From NCBI GenBank assembly GCA_033558025.1, contig JAUCEF010000002.1, positions 1,736,001-1,800,000 of the forward strand: a stretch of DNA of 64,000 nucleotides, in the 5' to 3' direction. Source of the DNA: Phytophthora sp. 'mugwort'. Lineage: Eukaryota; Oomycota; Peronosporomycetes; Peronosporales; Peronosporaceae. Made by a program: the position numbers and the translations under genes. Below the pieces are notes generated by a model. It saw nothing but the letters and a program-made list of their open reading frames with translations. It made no database searches and was not told where the DNA came from. Shown in pieces: positions 42,901 through 51,635 of this stretch (its first letter is position 1; every line of letters begins with the position of its first letter).

Positions 42901-43197
42901 CATCAGCCGCCAAATTGAAGTTTTAATGTTGCGATAATCTGATTCCGCGTCCAAGACCAGCAACTTACACTGGGACCGAAACAGCTGCAACTTCTTCAGT
43001 TGCTCATAGAGGCTTCCGTGGGCCGTGCACAGCGTGTCGTACCACGCCGCCAGGTCACCTCCGCCAAGAGTAATGGGCAGATGCACGTTCGTAGGCACCT
43101 CGTCCAGCACCTGCCGCAGATCCGCACCATTAGGAGCCGCCGCGCCGCCCTCAGCCTGCGTCTCCTTGATCACTCCTTTCCTCTTCTTGCGCACCAT
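36907..43197 (-). CDS. THADA/Trm732-like tRNA 2'-O-methylation cofactor (DUF2428)
   Basis: A 2096-residue intronless protein made largely of HEAT-like helical repeats. The DUF2428 region is clear: WDSIRSLAFTILDLYPDELP (about residue 870), GAMFIRLLFQKC, GSWLAARECGAILELLMRRV (about 1100), RRSSGFAFSFVAILRAEP (about 1212), VHALNILKLICQD and SWAVRNSSMMLFAAATQRAI (about 1312). These blocks match THADA and yeast Trm732. Known for the family: a scaffold that lets the Trm7/FTSJ1 methyltransferase modify nucleotide 32 of the tRNA anticodon loop, in the cytosol. The start is taken at ATG 43197 (MVRKKRKGVIKE), not an upstream non-ATG codon. Ends at TAG 36907-36909. The frame is uninterrupted over 6.3 kb, in sharp contrast to its surroundings. 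Confidence 0.9.
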   Translation of the reverse strand: MVRKKRKGVIKETQAEGGAAAPNGADLRQVLDEVPTNVHLPITLGGGDLAAWYDTLCTAHGSLYEQLKKLQLFRSQCKLLVLDAESDYRNIKTSIWRLMFRLSVALPTQPLRKNLGLILDVLAQDPGSARTELRVVAALELRAFLDTLWMESDTQHQTPEQRVTLLDRMLHVVEFPFLARVLVENPLAEGKNGDAEHLLQFVRCCADQLEALGAPIVDYHDAHQDEEERKETQEENEAAAASTNVVLVASERCSHALKSVIVLATTKELLGSRLTQCQGTSLDKLTQAFLRIVKHCVLLLQTSVVHKDLLTQAGLAYCLVLRLLLQLSSSSSTDATKLLLQTVYPELSIVRPDACANVQLRTHIQKDVESFDDLSRLAVCRGLLNSLANDDLALPANTLGLNEELKSEQSMLDAIFTGVQQFCDQESYNTRLFTFQVLEAFLRRAVTILQKQKKKLVTENYPAVLAVETLRNLTTAVLLNWEHPSKKVNQFMAAVFAHLVNYFVLSGGFKDWSASILPRLVELPSTSRAKYGSLTLLVGEAGAKPVLQANPALLSSLLSAVGQKDYAAPAAANLFAQILEDLSQRGGKKNGKKSSPTPDEKAVTAWRQLWLLDVVAVLLSHDANLRSRVAMYVIPLLLKKDPECVPVLIKQLQVEATKEQADGKSADVALWAELEVLKFARKKMAPEKLVGVSMVEIKRGLRHAKGETRTTAFDALCASLKSTSMPSDDELRLVKYYLVVNGKEIGPAGRINTLIGLKTVLIRIKETIRLASKNLSKSVSTPDKNGATRDECAAAVSFKHWIELFVVTSVYPGALPQRLTLGLEVLLLYVQLFGLGVDKSDRSPRSLLLTGQMVTTLLNMLISAWDSIRSLAFTILDLYPDELPGYSTREELGTLIDWAVGLCGSPRQRESDAGAMFIRLLFQKCSAAIQRYDLTLQRSLELQTGATKASSSNPDVAFVLQLTHVIISRVEALSPEKIRRGESPLVHGFLLSLHYVLDNVAFDKLSCSEATDWPDAMTQVFTAIHQSMRASLAVVGDATSGAGDEELSASFAGVVGEVSAVAQTSSSALRVDCRGHLIVDNSDGDLDGEEEDGNAEQRAVVGSWLAARECGAILELLMRRVPLPSSKSSPGSISFFTIEMAQRGGETLLNSLFELKHKGAVAMAYQAFEGVCRAFLAHGEQNPMLGGLPARWADRLLERLERSEQHFILRRSSGFAFSFVAILRAEPRNSAAVILPKVMSTLLRLAGEDTDIAEKRDTHQEHHSLWRARVHALNILKLICQDGVLAEDVACYVVDMFELAVRGFDCGSWAVRNSSMMLFAAATQRAIGDKRIADGGTRQQVASDDVFSRFQQLRGFLARELTRLLANDSKPSSTLGGAAPPGLYPLLLFLSRLRPGDEDEQRAADAFAATCDHGSGLASFVPLMMKCASQPTMAIRHMAAKVIAAIMSDAEAASVLSLLCAKLPQGVRSMKDQPIGASNLSHNYVHGILTQIRHLTTKYLAIGRDRKESTRISKDAQAEFLEIVVSKLLPSTMWLWTGQRAGSIIPAIRAEITATVDVVVQFYAKDTSDVLSMLSSETKEAFVQTMQRVQTEFERQLLQRCEADQYTAVLLSTRPGVYVLDRALVSIWFSSWTMPASGQQLNALVKKMLVSNVLQIRKKAIKQFANTLEVAELSLDSVATLQTILIDQFLTETHPKVRARQLQLLVRCQLYQAIDNTRTERLRLQTQLARTLNISADTQLLAPALELLALMAYHEQGASVTTEKDGLYQTLSHEIELRSDENQPLVLRRAAAAALHHSGLLVLHTKQSSDAARTELALTGWMSALRLLQDDDVRVRAAARHAVLEALATATDSSAASFASPYESLSDATVLPLAVESIAGSFARTEHGTNSLAKLLFELIDAPSVLTAYSGATGAKAQDWDDLYRRIFESESSNFFAERDVLAQNLVHSLLARTIDDGESMRLLREKVLTAVLSTLRTLNEEARRPSGKWLGGITYYSDVFSPLFGLLTAGVAVVTSTLCPLGTEFQLLAGQIRELAQEACDVHSNDEVTHPFLLRALELLASKDQLASAPTGIEPVRELLYLTPHWTALTDSRAD

Positions 43198-43587
43198 TGC
43201 GGAAGTGGCGGAACCAATCAACGCTTCAAATATATGTATCTTACATTAACTACGTACCGGTATCGAATACCTAATCCCTCTTACCGTATTCCCTGTGCTA
43301 CCGACATCCATATCATGACGACTCCGACCGTCGCCGCATTTCCGACTAGCATCCACCATATCGCAGAATTTTATATCGCACCAAGTTGTGGAGGTTTTCG
43401 TAAAATGACATACGGCCCGTAAAAAATCCCCTCGCAAATGATTGGCTCATTGATAGATGGCAGGCGTAATTAACATAAAATACGGATTAATGCGCCGCGT
43501 TCAATTATTATAAAACGCGGTCAGATAGAAAGTACGCGTTATAATCGATTACACGTATTTACAGTAAGTTTTACATTGAGTTTCACC
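43198..43587. other. Upstream region of the THADA-like gene
   Basis: AT-rich, with no recognised coding sequence and no confident initiator element. Confidence 0.4.
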
Positions 43588-43684
43588 AGTGCTGACAGCT
43601 CAACCGGTTAAAACGGCTGAGTTTGTTGAGGGCCTATTGGGAGCAGGGTTGTCGCGGGGGGGGGGGGGGGGTCGAGTCCTCTCG
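43588..43684 (+). other. tRNA-like (SINE-like) fragment with a G16 tract
   Basis: CAGCTCAACCGGTTAAAACGG resembles a tRNA A box/D arm, and GGTCGAGTCCTC, directly after the G16 tract (43656-43671), resembles a B box. The spacing (about 75 nt, including the homopolymer) and lack of a closing acceptor stem argue against a working tRNA; a tRNA-derived SINE head is more likely. Confidence 0.4.
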
Positions 43685-43786
43685 AGACCGTTATTTCCTC
43701 GCACTAAAAATGGTACGTTTTCTCTCCAATTCCTTGAATTGCCATCGTTAAGACTGTCGACTAACTTGCCTTTTTGAGCGCTACTC

Positions 43787-45145
43787 TAGTCTTCAATGAC
43801 GATCTCATCGAACGTATTCATCACCGCGTCCACTGCTACTTCAGAAACGTCGTTAGCATCGCCTCCCTTACGCAGCTCCCAAGCCGCTCTAAGCTTCGAG
43901 CCGTACACATCGTGCTTGGCAATATACCACTTGTTTAAGTCGCTCCTGAAGCCGCAGACTTGCACGCTCTTCATGACGACTTCATCTGGTGTCTGCTTCC
44001 AGGCTCGAGCGACCCACGATGTTACAAGTGTGACCTCAGGCGGACGAAGATTCCCGCCCTTGGTGTACGTCACCTTATCCGAGCACTCCCACTCCTCAAT
44101 CAGCCTGGAGATGTTGTCCTAGAACGACTTGTAGATACCAACATCTCCAGCTTGCATGTACGGCGTCAAACCGCCGGGCTCGACAGCCATCTTGATCGCC
44201 TTCTCGGAGCACCGCTGCTTAACACGCTGCCCAATATGGCTCGCATCAAGTCCCACACGATGTACTGACCAGTTGTCTGGAGGACGGTAGGATAGTACCA
44301 GTCCAACCAGTTTAGGAAGAGGTCCTGGTCCACACAAGCGTGCTGCTGGTAGGCAACACAGCAGACACCAAGGCACTCGATCGACCCACGAGTCTTCCTC
44401 TTCCAAATGAGGCAGGGCGTCGACTTCTTGCCCTTAGCAGTTACCGCGAGCATGACGATGATCCGCATTGAAGCAAAACCCGTTGAGCGCACCACCACAT
44501 GGCGAGCGTCAACCTCGTCTACGGTGCACGCTCGAGCGTCTTCGAAGTACACCGCTGTTTCGTCCATAAGGACGGTGCGGTCTCGGTTCATGTATGGCTT
44601 GTGCTCTTCTAGAAACGGCATGTAGGCCACCGCGCGCCTAACCAGAACGTCGTTGGTCAGTGTCGTCAGGTTGATACGCTTACGGAGCGTGAGGCTGTTT
44701 CGAGCCGTGAAGTTGTTGAGCCAGGGGTCGGACGCCACGAAGCGAATGGGGTCATCTTCATGTTCTTCTTCGGTACGGCTGGCTTGAAAGAGCTGGATAG
44801 CCGTTGTCGCAATCCAGTCCCGCGTGACCTTCTTTTTATGATGCGCTTCTCGTAGATGAGGTCAATGAGCTCGTCTTCCACGGCCCCCAGCAGTGGGCGT
44901 CGGCCACCATCAGCGATTCGGCGGCGAGAACCTGGCTCAGCCATGATCTGCTTACAACCGCGCCACAACTGGCGGAAACAGGATGCCGTGATCCGCCATC
45001 CTCGACGGCGAAAGTGACCTTCAGCGCGTGACGGCACGCCACCTCCTTCAGTCGCAATCCAGTCTATGCCTTGCTGCTTGACGCTGAATTCGTTGCTTTT
45101 ACGTTGACCGGCATTGGAACTTGGTGAGTGAGAACTGCAGCGCAA
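43787..45145 (-). pseudogene. pogo/Tc-type DDE_1 transposase, broken
   Basis: N-terminal DNA-binding-type region: KQQGIDWIATEGGGVPSRA, HFRRRGWRITASCFRQLWRG, then ELIDLIYEKRI. Core: PYMNRDRTVLMDETAVYFED (first Asp), FASMRIIVMLAVTAKGKK, YIVWDLMRA (second Asp) and PGGLTPYMQAGDVGIYKSF (third Asp), then RPPEVTLVTSWVARAWKQTP, the usual DDE_1 tail. Frameshifts lie near 44690 and 44265, and a TAG replaces a Lys codon near 44120. All three Asp blocks remain visible. Terminal repeats not located. Confidence 0.75.
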
Positions 45146-45552
45146 GCAAAGTGGGCAATTGGCAGTGGCTATGAACCATCCATTTTAAACCAGCGAACCA
45201 GAAGCACGTGAATTTGAATTGACTGGTGCGAGAGCGTTCTATTGATATACAACGCCCTTTCAGAAAGCGCTTTATTCGATGGCCGTTCTATTTGATGGGG
45301 GAATACAAATCGGCTTTTACGTTACATCTTGCAAGTGAGTGGCACACATGCAATTTTGATTGTGCCATTTTGCCCAGCGACCTCAGTGATCGATTGACCA
45401 ACTGGCCTGGTGAATTAAGGGGTTGTGCCCATGGCACTTCTAAGAGATTGTCACTTCCACAAAGTACCGTGGTCGTTAATTCCCCGTCGATCCTCCAGCT
45501 GAGTATCCCCTGCGACGTTGTTGTCTACCCCTCCCCCCCCCCACCCACCACC
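45146..45552. other. Interval with a C10 tract
   Basis: No recognised gene. C10 at 45533-45542 precedes a CACC-rich run and the tRNA-like sequence. Confidence 0.4.
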
Positions 45553-45616
45553 ACCGATGTAGCTCAATGAAAGAGCTCCCGAAAGGGAAGAGGTGGTTCA
45601 ATTCCACCCACCGGTA
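45553..45616 (+). ncRNA. 64-nt tRNA-like fold with a GNRA hairpin in place of the anticodon arm
   Basis: Acceptor strands ACCGATG (45553-45559) and CACCGGT (45609-45615) pair at 6 of 7 positions. D stem GCTC/GAGC (45562-45565/45573-45576), preceded by TA as in tRNA positions 8-9. T arm GGTGG, loop TTCAATT, CCACC (45592-45608) is perfect. The anticodon arm is replaced by TCCC-GAAA-GGGA (45577-45588). No oligo-T terminator directly follows. It cannot decode. It could be a SINE head, a tRNA pseudogene with a replaced arm, or an independent tRNA-like RNA. Confidence 0.45.
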
Positions 45617-45757
45617 TATTTCTCTAGATTCTATTGACTGTGACAGATCTCCAAGCTAGCGACATCTACGGAAGCACCGACCACAAGGATACGGGTAATA
45701 TGGTGTGTTGTATTATAGAAGCGGCCTGAGTGCATTGGTGAGGGAGTGGCGCAGGGT

Positions 45758-47638
45758 CTACAACTCTACCGATTGCAAGACGTTGGTGGTAGGCGCTGAT
45801 GAGGTCATTGCGCTTCCCTCGCGATGCAGCCGACGAAGCTCCTTGATCACAGCATTAGATCCCGTTGACGGTACGTTTCGCACGAGGAGGTACGCCACGG
45901 CTTTGTTTGACGCTAGCTCTCCAAGCTGGCGGACGTTATCCTTGTAGCTCGGTGACGACTCGTCGAGCGGGTATCGTCTTCAATGAAGAGCTTCATGAAG
46001 GCCACGGGCTGCTTGGTGTCCGACTTCTTGTGCTTATTAGTACTCAGCCATCCACGAGGAACTGCCGTGTACCACGCAAACCAGGTGTCGACATGAGGTA
46101 TCGTCTTCGATCGATGTCGGCGCTTCACTGGTACGTTTTCATCTTCATCTCTTGGTCGCTTTGCTTGCTCACCGCGGTGTGCTGAAGTGCTCTCTCCAGT
46201 GTTGATGCTTGTAGCTTCTAGCAAGTTGACTCGAGCCTCGAGCGACTGTTGACCTCGATTAACCTTTCTATCAATGCCGTGTGATGATCGAACGCAACTT
46301 TGGCTTTCATGTTTCCTTCCATCAGGTCGTCCGCGGTGGTGTGAGCGGAAGCAGCAGACCTCGTGAGTTGGCGTGACCAAGCAAGCAAGTTCGACGTGGT
46401 CACACAAGAGGCCTCGGCGCAGCGCTGGATCGTCGTCATCGCTAGCCCCTGCGCGTTGGTCTTCATCAGCGACGTGTAGTGGAGGATGATGTTGCTGTCA
46501 GCATGTCTCTCACAGCAGCGCAAACATTGAAGGCCTGTTACCCAGCGCATGACTCGCGTTGAAGATCTTGTGGCTGACTTCCCTAATCTGTCCTTGTGTT
46601 GCCGAGTCGAAGACTTCCAGCGACGGAAGAACAAAGGCTTGCTTTGGCGCCATTCCGCTCAGTACCTTCGCGACTTGATGGTCTTCTTTCGGTTTTTTTT
46701 TTTTTGAAGACGTAAGCGAAGGCTTTGCTCGTCGTGGTTAAGTTCCAAGCTCCGCGATTGAAGATCCACTATGCCGTCAGCTCCGAGCACGCGTTGGCAT
46801 GCTGGGCACCGCCGTGTCGAAACCAGTGAGAGATTAGCGGCTCTTCGACTCCAGCGGGTCCAGCGACACGATCGAGCAAGCGATTGGCAAGAGCGTGGAT
46901 ACCGACCATCGGCGTCGTGTGGACTGTGCTGCTTCTCACCGACGCCTGAGAAGAACCTAGGCTGCCGGTGTCCTCAAGAAGGTCCAGCAACGGGATGGAG
47001 TCGGTCAGCTCAACGGGGACGTCTTTCGACTACTGGCAAGTGGTTGAGGAGCGCTGCGCACGGCGACTCCTGGGTGATCAAAGCCAGCGTAAATGTCAGA
47101 GGACAAGCCGCGAGGTCAGCATCGGGGAAGAGCGACAGTTCCTGTTCGTCGGACGTCGTCATGCAGATGAAGCGGATGAAGAACACGCCGCCAGCACCTA
47201 TGGCGAGCTGCTGCTTCCGAACGAAGGTCAGGTCCGAAGCGCGGCCAAGAGGTACCACGAGAGGCATAACAGAACTACATTGGTAGTCCGAAGCGCAGCT
47301 AGCCGTTGAATACAGATACCTTGCCATTTTCGAGATCCTCCTTCGTGCATGCAACCGCCTTCTTGACAAATCCACCACTTTCGCGCTTGAGGCAGTGCTG
47401 CTCAAGCGTGCGCCCCATGTTCAGCAGCTGCCGTTCTACAGTGCCGCCTTGGACAGGATACTCGTCCAGGAGCCAGCACTTACTGGCGGAAGTATTGAGT
47501 GACGGGGTGGCGCGACAGGTGTTGCCCCCGTGCTCCTGCGTGAAATGTCAGGTACACGCCAAACTTGTCCATCAGCGCCACTAGAATACCGCCTGCGCGA
47601 CTTGGTTCCACGACGGCCAAAGCCCTAACATGCTCCAT
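45758..47638 (-). pseudogene. Crypton-type tyrosine recombinase gene, broken
   Basis: From ATG 47638: VVEPSRAGGILVALMDKFG, CWLLDEYPVQGGTVERQLL, ESGGFVKKAVACTKEDL, FIRFICMTTSDEQELSLFPD, ALITQESPCAALLNHLP, then EEPLISHWFRHGGAQHA (His-x-x-Arg), WIFNRGAWNLTTTSKAFAYV (Trp, then the candidate nucleophile Tyr) and KEDHQVAKVLSG. The H-x-x-R and Tyr blocks and their spacing are those of Crypton tyrosine recombinases, which move as circles without DDE chemistry. The tail has ADSNIILHYTSLMKTNAQG, a basic RPRDEDENVPVKRRHRS segment and AFMKLFIEDD. Stops and frameshifts occur at about 47535, 47290, 47020, 46760 and 46525, and an A12 run near 46690 disrupts the region after Tyr. Confidence 0.68.
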
Positions 47639-47849
47639 TCTCGTGCTCTAAGCGGAGAGGAAGCGCTCGAACGCCCTCATGGCCGTCGCTCTCTCGCGCT
47701 TGATGTTGACGGGCTTTAAGTCGTTCAGGCTTATCGTTATGGGTCGGAGAGGCGACAAAATGTGAGTGATACGTGGTACACCACACGTTTGTAACGATAC
47801 ACATATCTGGGCATCAGCTCCGACCAGATACGTCGGAATCTCTCTGCTT
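47639..47849. other. Interval between Crypton and SET pseudogenes
   Basis: The two genes diverge from here. No motif recognised. Confidence 0.35.
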
Positions 47850-48705
47850 CCGACTGCAGCCTCTATTCGCGTTTTTATTGGATGAAACTGAACAAGTGCG
47901 CCGTGACCCGCAGCGGCACGACTATTACCACGCGCATACTGTGAAGGCGCGGACGGCCAAGGAGACGCTATAAATTCCTGGAATCAAGGACCGCCTTCGT
48001 TCGCTACATATTCGTCGACCGGACTTCATCGAGCCCAGCGCAGAAGGCGCCCTAGTTCTGAGGAAGATGAACTGGCTAGCCTCCGTGCTGCCCATTAAGG
48101 CGTGCCAGGTGCCCGAGGGACTTAAATTTGCGGATATTGGTGACGGCGAACCGTGCCAATGTATGGTTGATTGTTTCATGGACTCATGCCGAAATGCTAC
48201 GCTATCGATCTTCTGCACCTCCGACTGTTGCGGATTGGAGGGGGCGTGCAGCAACTCGCCGCGCAGTCATGCGCAAAGAAATTGTACGACACATGCCGTG
48301 TCGGTCTGGGCGTGTACACCACTTCATATCTCGAAGTTGGTGATGTGGTTGGCGAGTACGCGCGGGTCGGCTTTTCGAGTATCCCGCCATCATCAAGGGC
48401 AAGCCCGCGCAAGCTGTGAAGCAGGACAGCAGCTACACTATGTTGCTCAACGCGAAGTCGGTGTCGGGCAAGTACGTCTATATTAAAGCGCAGAATTGCG
48501 GGTCGATCACACGATTCATGAGCCACGCCTGTAAGCCCAATGTGGAATTCGTATAGATGCAGAACAGGACCAACGTGACGGTGTTTGCAAGGATGATCAA
48601 GACCATTAAACCCGGCACGCAGCTTACTGTCAACTACGGCGACGAGATCTGGTTCCAGTGTGCGTGTGACTCGTGCTGGGTTGACTCGGAAGACAGTGAA
48701 GAGTA
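47850..48705 (+). pseudogene. AWS-SET-postSET lysine methyltransferase-like pseudogene
   Basis: LRKMNWLASVLPIKACQVPE leads into a Cys-rich AWS-like pre-SET segment (CQCMVDCFMDSCRNATLSIF, then CTSDCCGLEGACSN, 48154-48261). The SET domain follows in shifted frames: VGLGVYTTSYLEVGDVVGEY (48297-48355), SSYTMLLNAKSVSGKYVYIK, RFMSHACKPN for the canonical RFxNHxCxPN, and QLTVNYGDEIW. Post-SET CACDSC is at 48659-48676. Breaks: TAA at about 47970, shifts near 48285 and 48362, TAG at about 48555. Intact homologues methylate histone or other lysines using S-adenosylmethionine in the nucleus. Its place among transposons suggests a TE-amplified family. Confidence 0.75.
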
Positions 48706-49125
48706 GGAGAAAACGTTAGCGAGAGAGAGAGTTGGCTATTCGACATCTAGCACAAGGAGAATAACGCAAATTTTTGAATCACATGCATAACTATTGACAT
48801 GAATATCTATTTTTCCTTGTCCAAGCGAGGGCAACGTCCGATCATCGTTTCCTCGCGTGATCTGGCACGACCTGGCTGCTACCATCGTCTTGGCTACTGC
48901 TCGCTCATGAAATCTATGACACTCAGTGCCTGACACATATGAATCAACCGCTCACATGTAGGGAGTGACGGCAAGCAAGGGCAACACCCTTGCTTGCACG
49001 GCATCCCTCATCTAATACTTACCTTTGCGCTGGAAGATCAGAAAGTCAGCGCTGGACCCACGGACAGAGGTCTTCCTCCCTACATCGCGTCGACGCTTGC
49101 CACGTACGTTTCGTCTTCTTCCGAC
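48706..49125. other. Interval without recognised features
   Basis: A GA repeat (GAGAGAGAGAG, about 48720) and AT-rich sequence only. Confidence 0.4.
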
Positions 49126-50751
49126 TCAGAGAACCTCATTCCCGGTGCTGTCGATGTACCCCAAGCTTCGTATCGCATACAGTACATGGACATAGGTTCC
49201 AAACGCGAACCAGTAGCTGTAACCGCACCACTTGCGCTCAATGTCAACAACCCACCCACCCCAAGGCTGACCTTCCACCTCCATGCGGGCATAGTTGGAG
49301 CCCATTTGAGCCGATACTGCGATAGCCTCTTCAGAGCGTTTGTTCGGAGCGACGCTGACACGCTCAATTAGCCGTGACTCACCTGAAGGGTGTGGGGACC
49401 TCCAGCACCCACAATACCCAGTTGCTGCTGGTTCGTCATGCCCAAATAGCTTTTGCGTTCCATCTCCAAGACTCGCGCGTGAGGGTTGCTGGCGGAACAA
49501 CCTCAAAGCGAAACGGGCGACCGTTGAACGACTGTCCTCGCAGCAGTTACTCAGCTCCCTGAGCAGCGCTCCCATTTTCAATCGTCACCGAAGGGTGTAG
49601 TCCCGCTTGAGCAGGGCATTAAAGGTCTCCACTGGATTGTTTGTAGAGGCAAAGCCAATAGACGTTGTGTAAATCTGTCACGTACTAAAGCGTCCATATA
49701 GCCACTGGGCACACATGTACCACGTAAAGATCCAAAAGGTTGAGCTCTCCACTTGCGGACAATGTTGTCCCGCATCTCGAAAAATTGCATCTCGCTCCGC
49801 GCAAAGTGCAAGTCGTACATGTCCTTGACTATTGCACTTGCCACGACCGAGGGAAGTCCTTTGATCGCATTGTAGACCTTTTCCATTACATGAAATTAAA
49901 CATCAGAGTTTTAAGTTGTCCAGCACTTCTAAACACTGCATTCAGCGCGTTAAAGTGGGCTTGGTCAGCGTCTGCCATGGTGTACTTGACCACCATTTCG
50001 CGCGATGTGATCCAAAAGTGCAACCCTCGCAGCGCCATCAGCGCTCGTTGAATAACGTCTTGTGTCGCCTGAGAGACAATGAATAATGCCAAGAGATGGA
50101 AACCACGCGAGCGATCTGATATCTCAACCACGAGTACCGGGTACTGGCGGAAATTCATCTTGTACGTGGCATCCACGTGCAGGATGAAACTCTCGGGCGG
50201 GACCATTAGCCTCAGAATAAGTGCTTTGATTGTCAGGCCTATGATGAATGGCCACCCATCAGAGCCGTTGCCAACAGGGGACTTAACTTCGCGATCCAAA
50301 TCCCAACCGAAGGTGAAAGCTTGTGTCATTGTTTTTTCTCCAGTGAAAGATCTTGCATGGACCCAACCCTCAGGTCGTCGACGCGGTCATTGTTCACTAG
50401 ATACGTTCGCGAGTTGTGGTTGACGAAGTTTTGGACTGTGGTCACCAGAGAGGTCTCAAATTTCCGAGCCATTGCGTGGCGAATCCTCATGGGGCGGAGG
50501 TGGTGGTTAGTCAGCTCGCGACAGAACTCCTTTTGCTTAGCCGTCAGCTTCTTCTTCTTTGCCGAGGAGATCCCAGAGGCGTGCTCGCCGAACTCGTAGA
50601 TAGATACCTCCTCACTTTTCAGACACGTCATCGTCTTGCCCCGGCATGGGCAGGCAAAGACGCCAGTAGAATCGCAGCCATCACAATTGCGCGCAAGCAA
50701 TCGATAGCGCATCTGGTGTGGCTCGAAGCCTGAGCAGATTATGCAGGCCAT
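49126..50751 (-). pseudogene. MULE transposase 2, nearly full length but frameshifted
   Basis: From ATG 50751: an N-terminal Cys-rich region (CIICSGFEPHQMRYR; NCDGCDSTGVFACPC), LTAKQKEFCRELTNHHLRPM, then the core ILHVDATYKMNFRQYPVLVV (first Asp), LLALFIVSQATQDVIQRALM, KYTMADADQAHFNALNAVF (second Asp), YDLHFARSEMQFFEMRDNIV and a C-terminal SWIM-like segment, ERKWCGYSYWFAFGTYVHVL. Frameshifts lie in an A6 run near 50333, at about 49890 and near 49580. The SWIM Cys-x-Cys and Cys-x-His pairs each have Tyr in place of one Cys. Confidence 0.78.
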
Positions 50752-50933
50752 GAACTTATGCGGTGCGAGTCACGCGTTCTCTTGTTAGTGTGCCCAAATG
50801 AAGTGATGTGGTCCCCAATGATTCATTGTACTTTTTGGATCACACAGGCTAATCTAACCATCCGTACGGCGTATAATGTATACTCGCCCCTTCCTTCTAT
50901 CCACTCACTCGAGCGCTCTGCCGCGTCGGTGCG

Positions 50934-51262
50934 ATGGCCAGAAACTTGAATATGCATCTACGTCAGCGAACGGCCCAACAGCGGCGTCCACCGGGTACGG
51001 CGAGTGAATCCAGCTGCAGCGATGGCGACGAGAGCTGGACTCTATCATCGAGCCAGTAGGAACATCGTTCTAGCACTTCGAGTTGCCACGACAATTCCAG
51101 GCGGGAGTGGCACCAAGATCTGCAACGTCCTCACCTACGGATCACGGACAAGGATCTGCATTTAAGCAAATCCAATTTAATTCCTGGGAGTCTTTTCACG
51201 TTTATCTGAGTGGATACTCTGCGCGCAGCTACCATGTAAGTGGCAAATACGACCACGCTACG
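50934..51262 (+). pseudogene. N-terminal fragment of another MULE transposase
   Basis: ATG 50934 opens RNLNMHLRQRTAQQRRPPGT and SESSCSDGDESWTLSSSQ, then a TAG near 51057. In another frame IQFNSWESFHVYLSGYSARS (51173-51232) matches the conserved first block of MULE transposases. It lies on the strand opposite to the neighbouring MULE and is a separate insertion, truncated after this block. Confidence 0.55.
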
Positions 51263-51635
51263 TAATTTTTTGAATCTGTTCATTTAATCTTCAGAGATGG
51301 TGAACTTCGGCAGTGCTTCCGCATCAGGACCAACAAATAAGGTCGTCAGTCGAAACATGAAGATCCATGAGGCAAAGTCAAAGGCTTCGCTGATCCCAGA
51401 AGAACGGGGGGGGGGGGCTCTCCCCAAGCAGAGCTCCGTTTTCGCGACTCTGCTTTTTTCAGACTGCAGAATAAAAAGCACTTTATTCAAAGAAAGCACA
51501 TGTAACCCAAAGTGTAACCTTACTCTTCTTGCGCCGGGTGGCGGATGACAGCTTGTACAACTCCGCACATGTACTCACCCGACGACGCCTTCGCAGGGAA
51601 AAACCAGGAGCACCACATGAACTCATCGATGTACC
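51263..51635. other. Interval with a G12 tract
   Basis: G12 at 51406-51417. Flanking frames show no recognisable domain. Confidence 0.4.
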
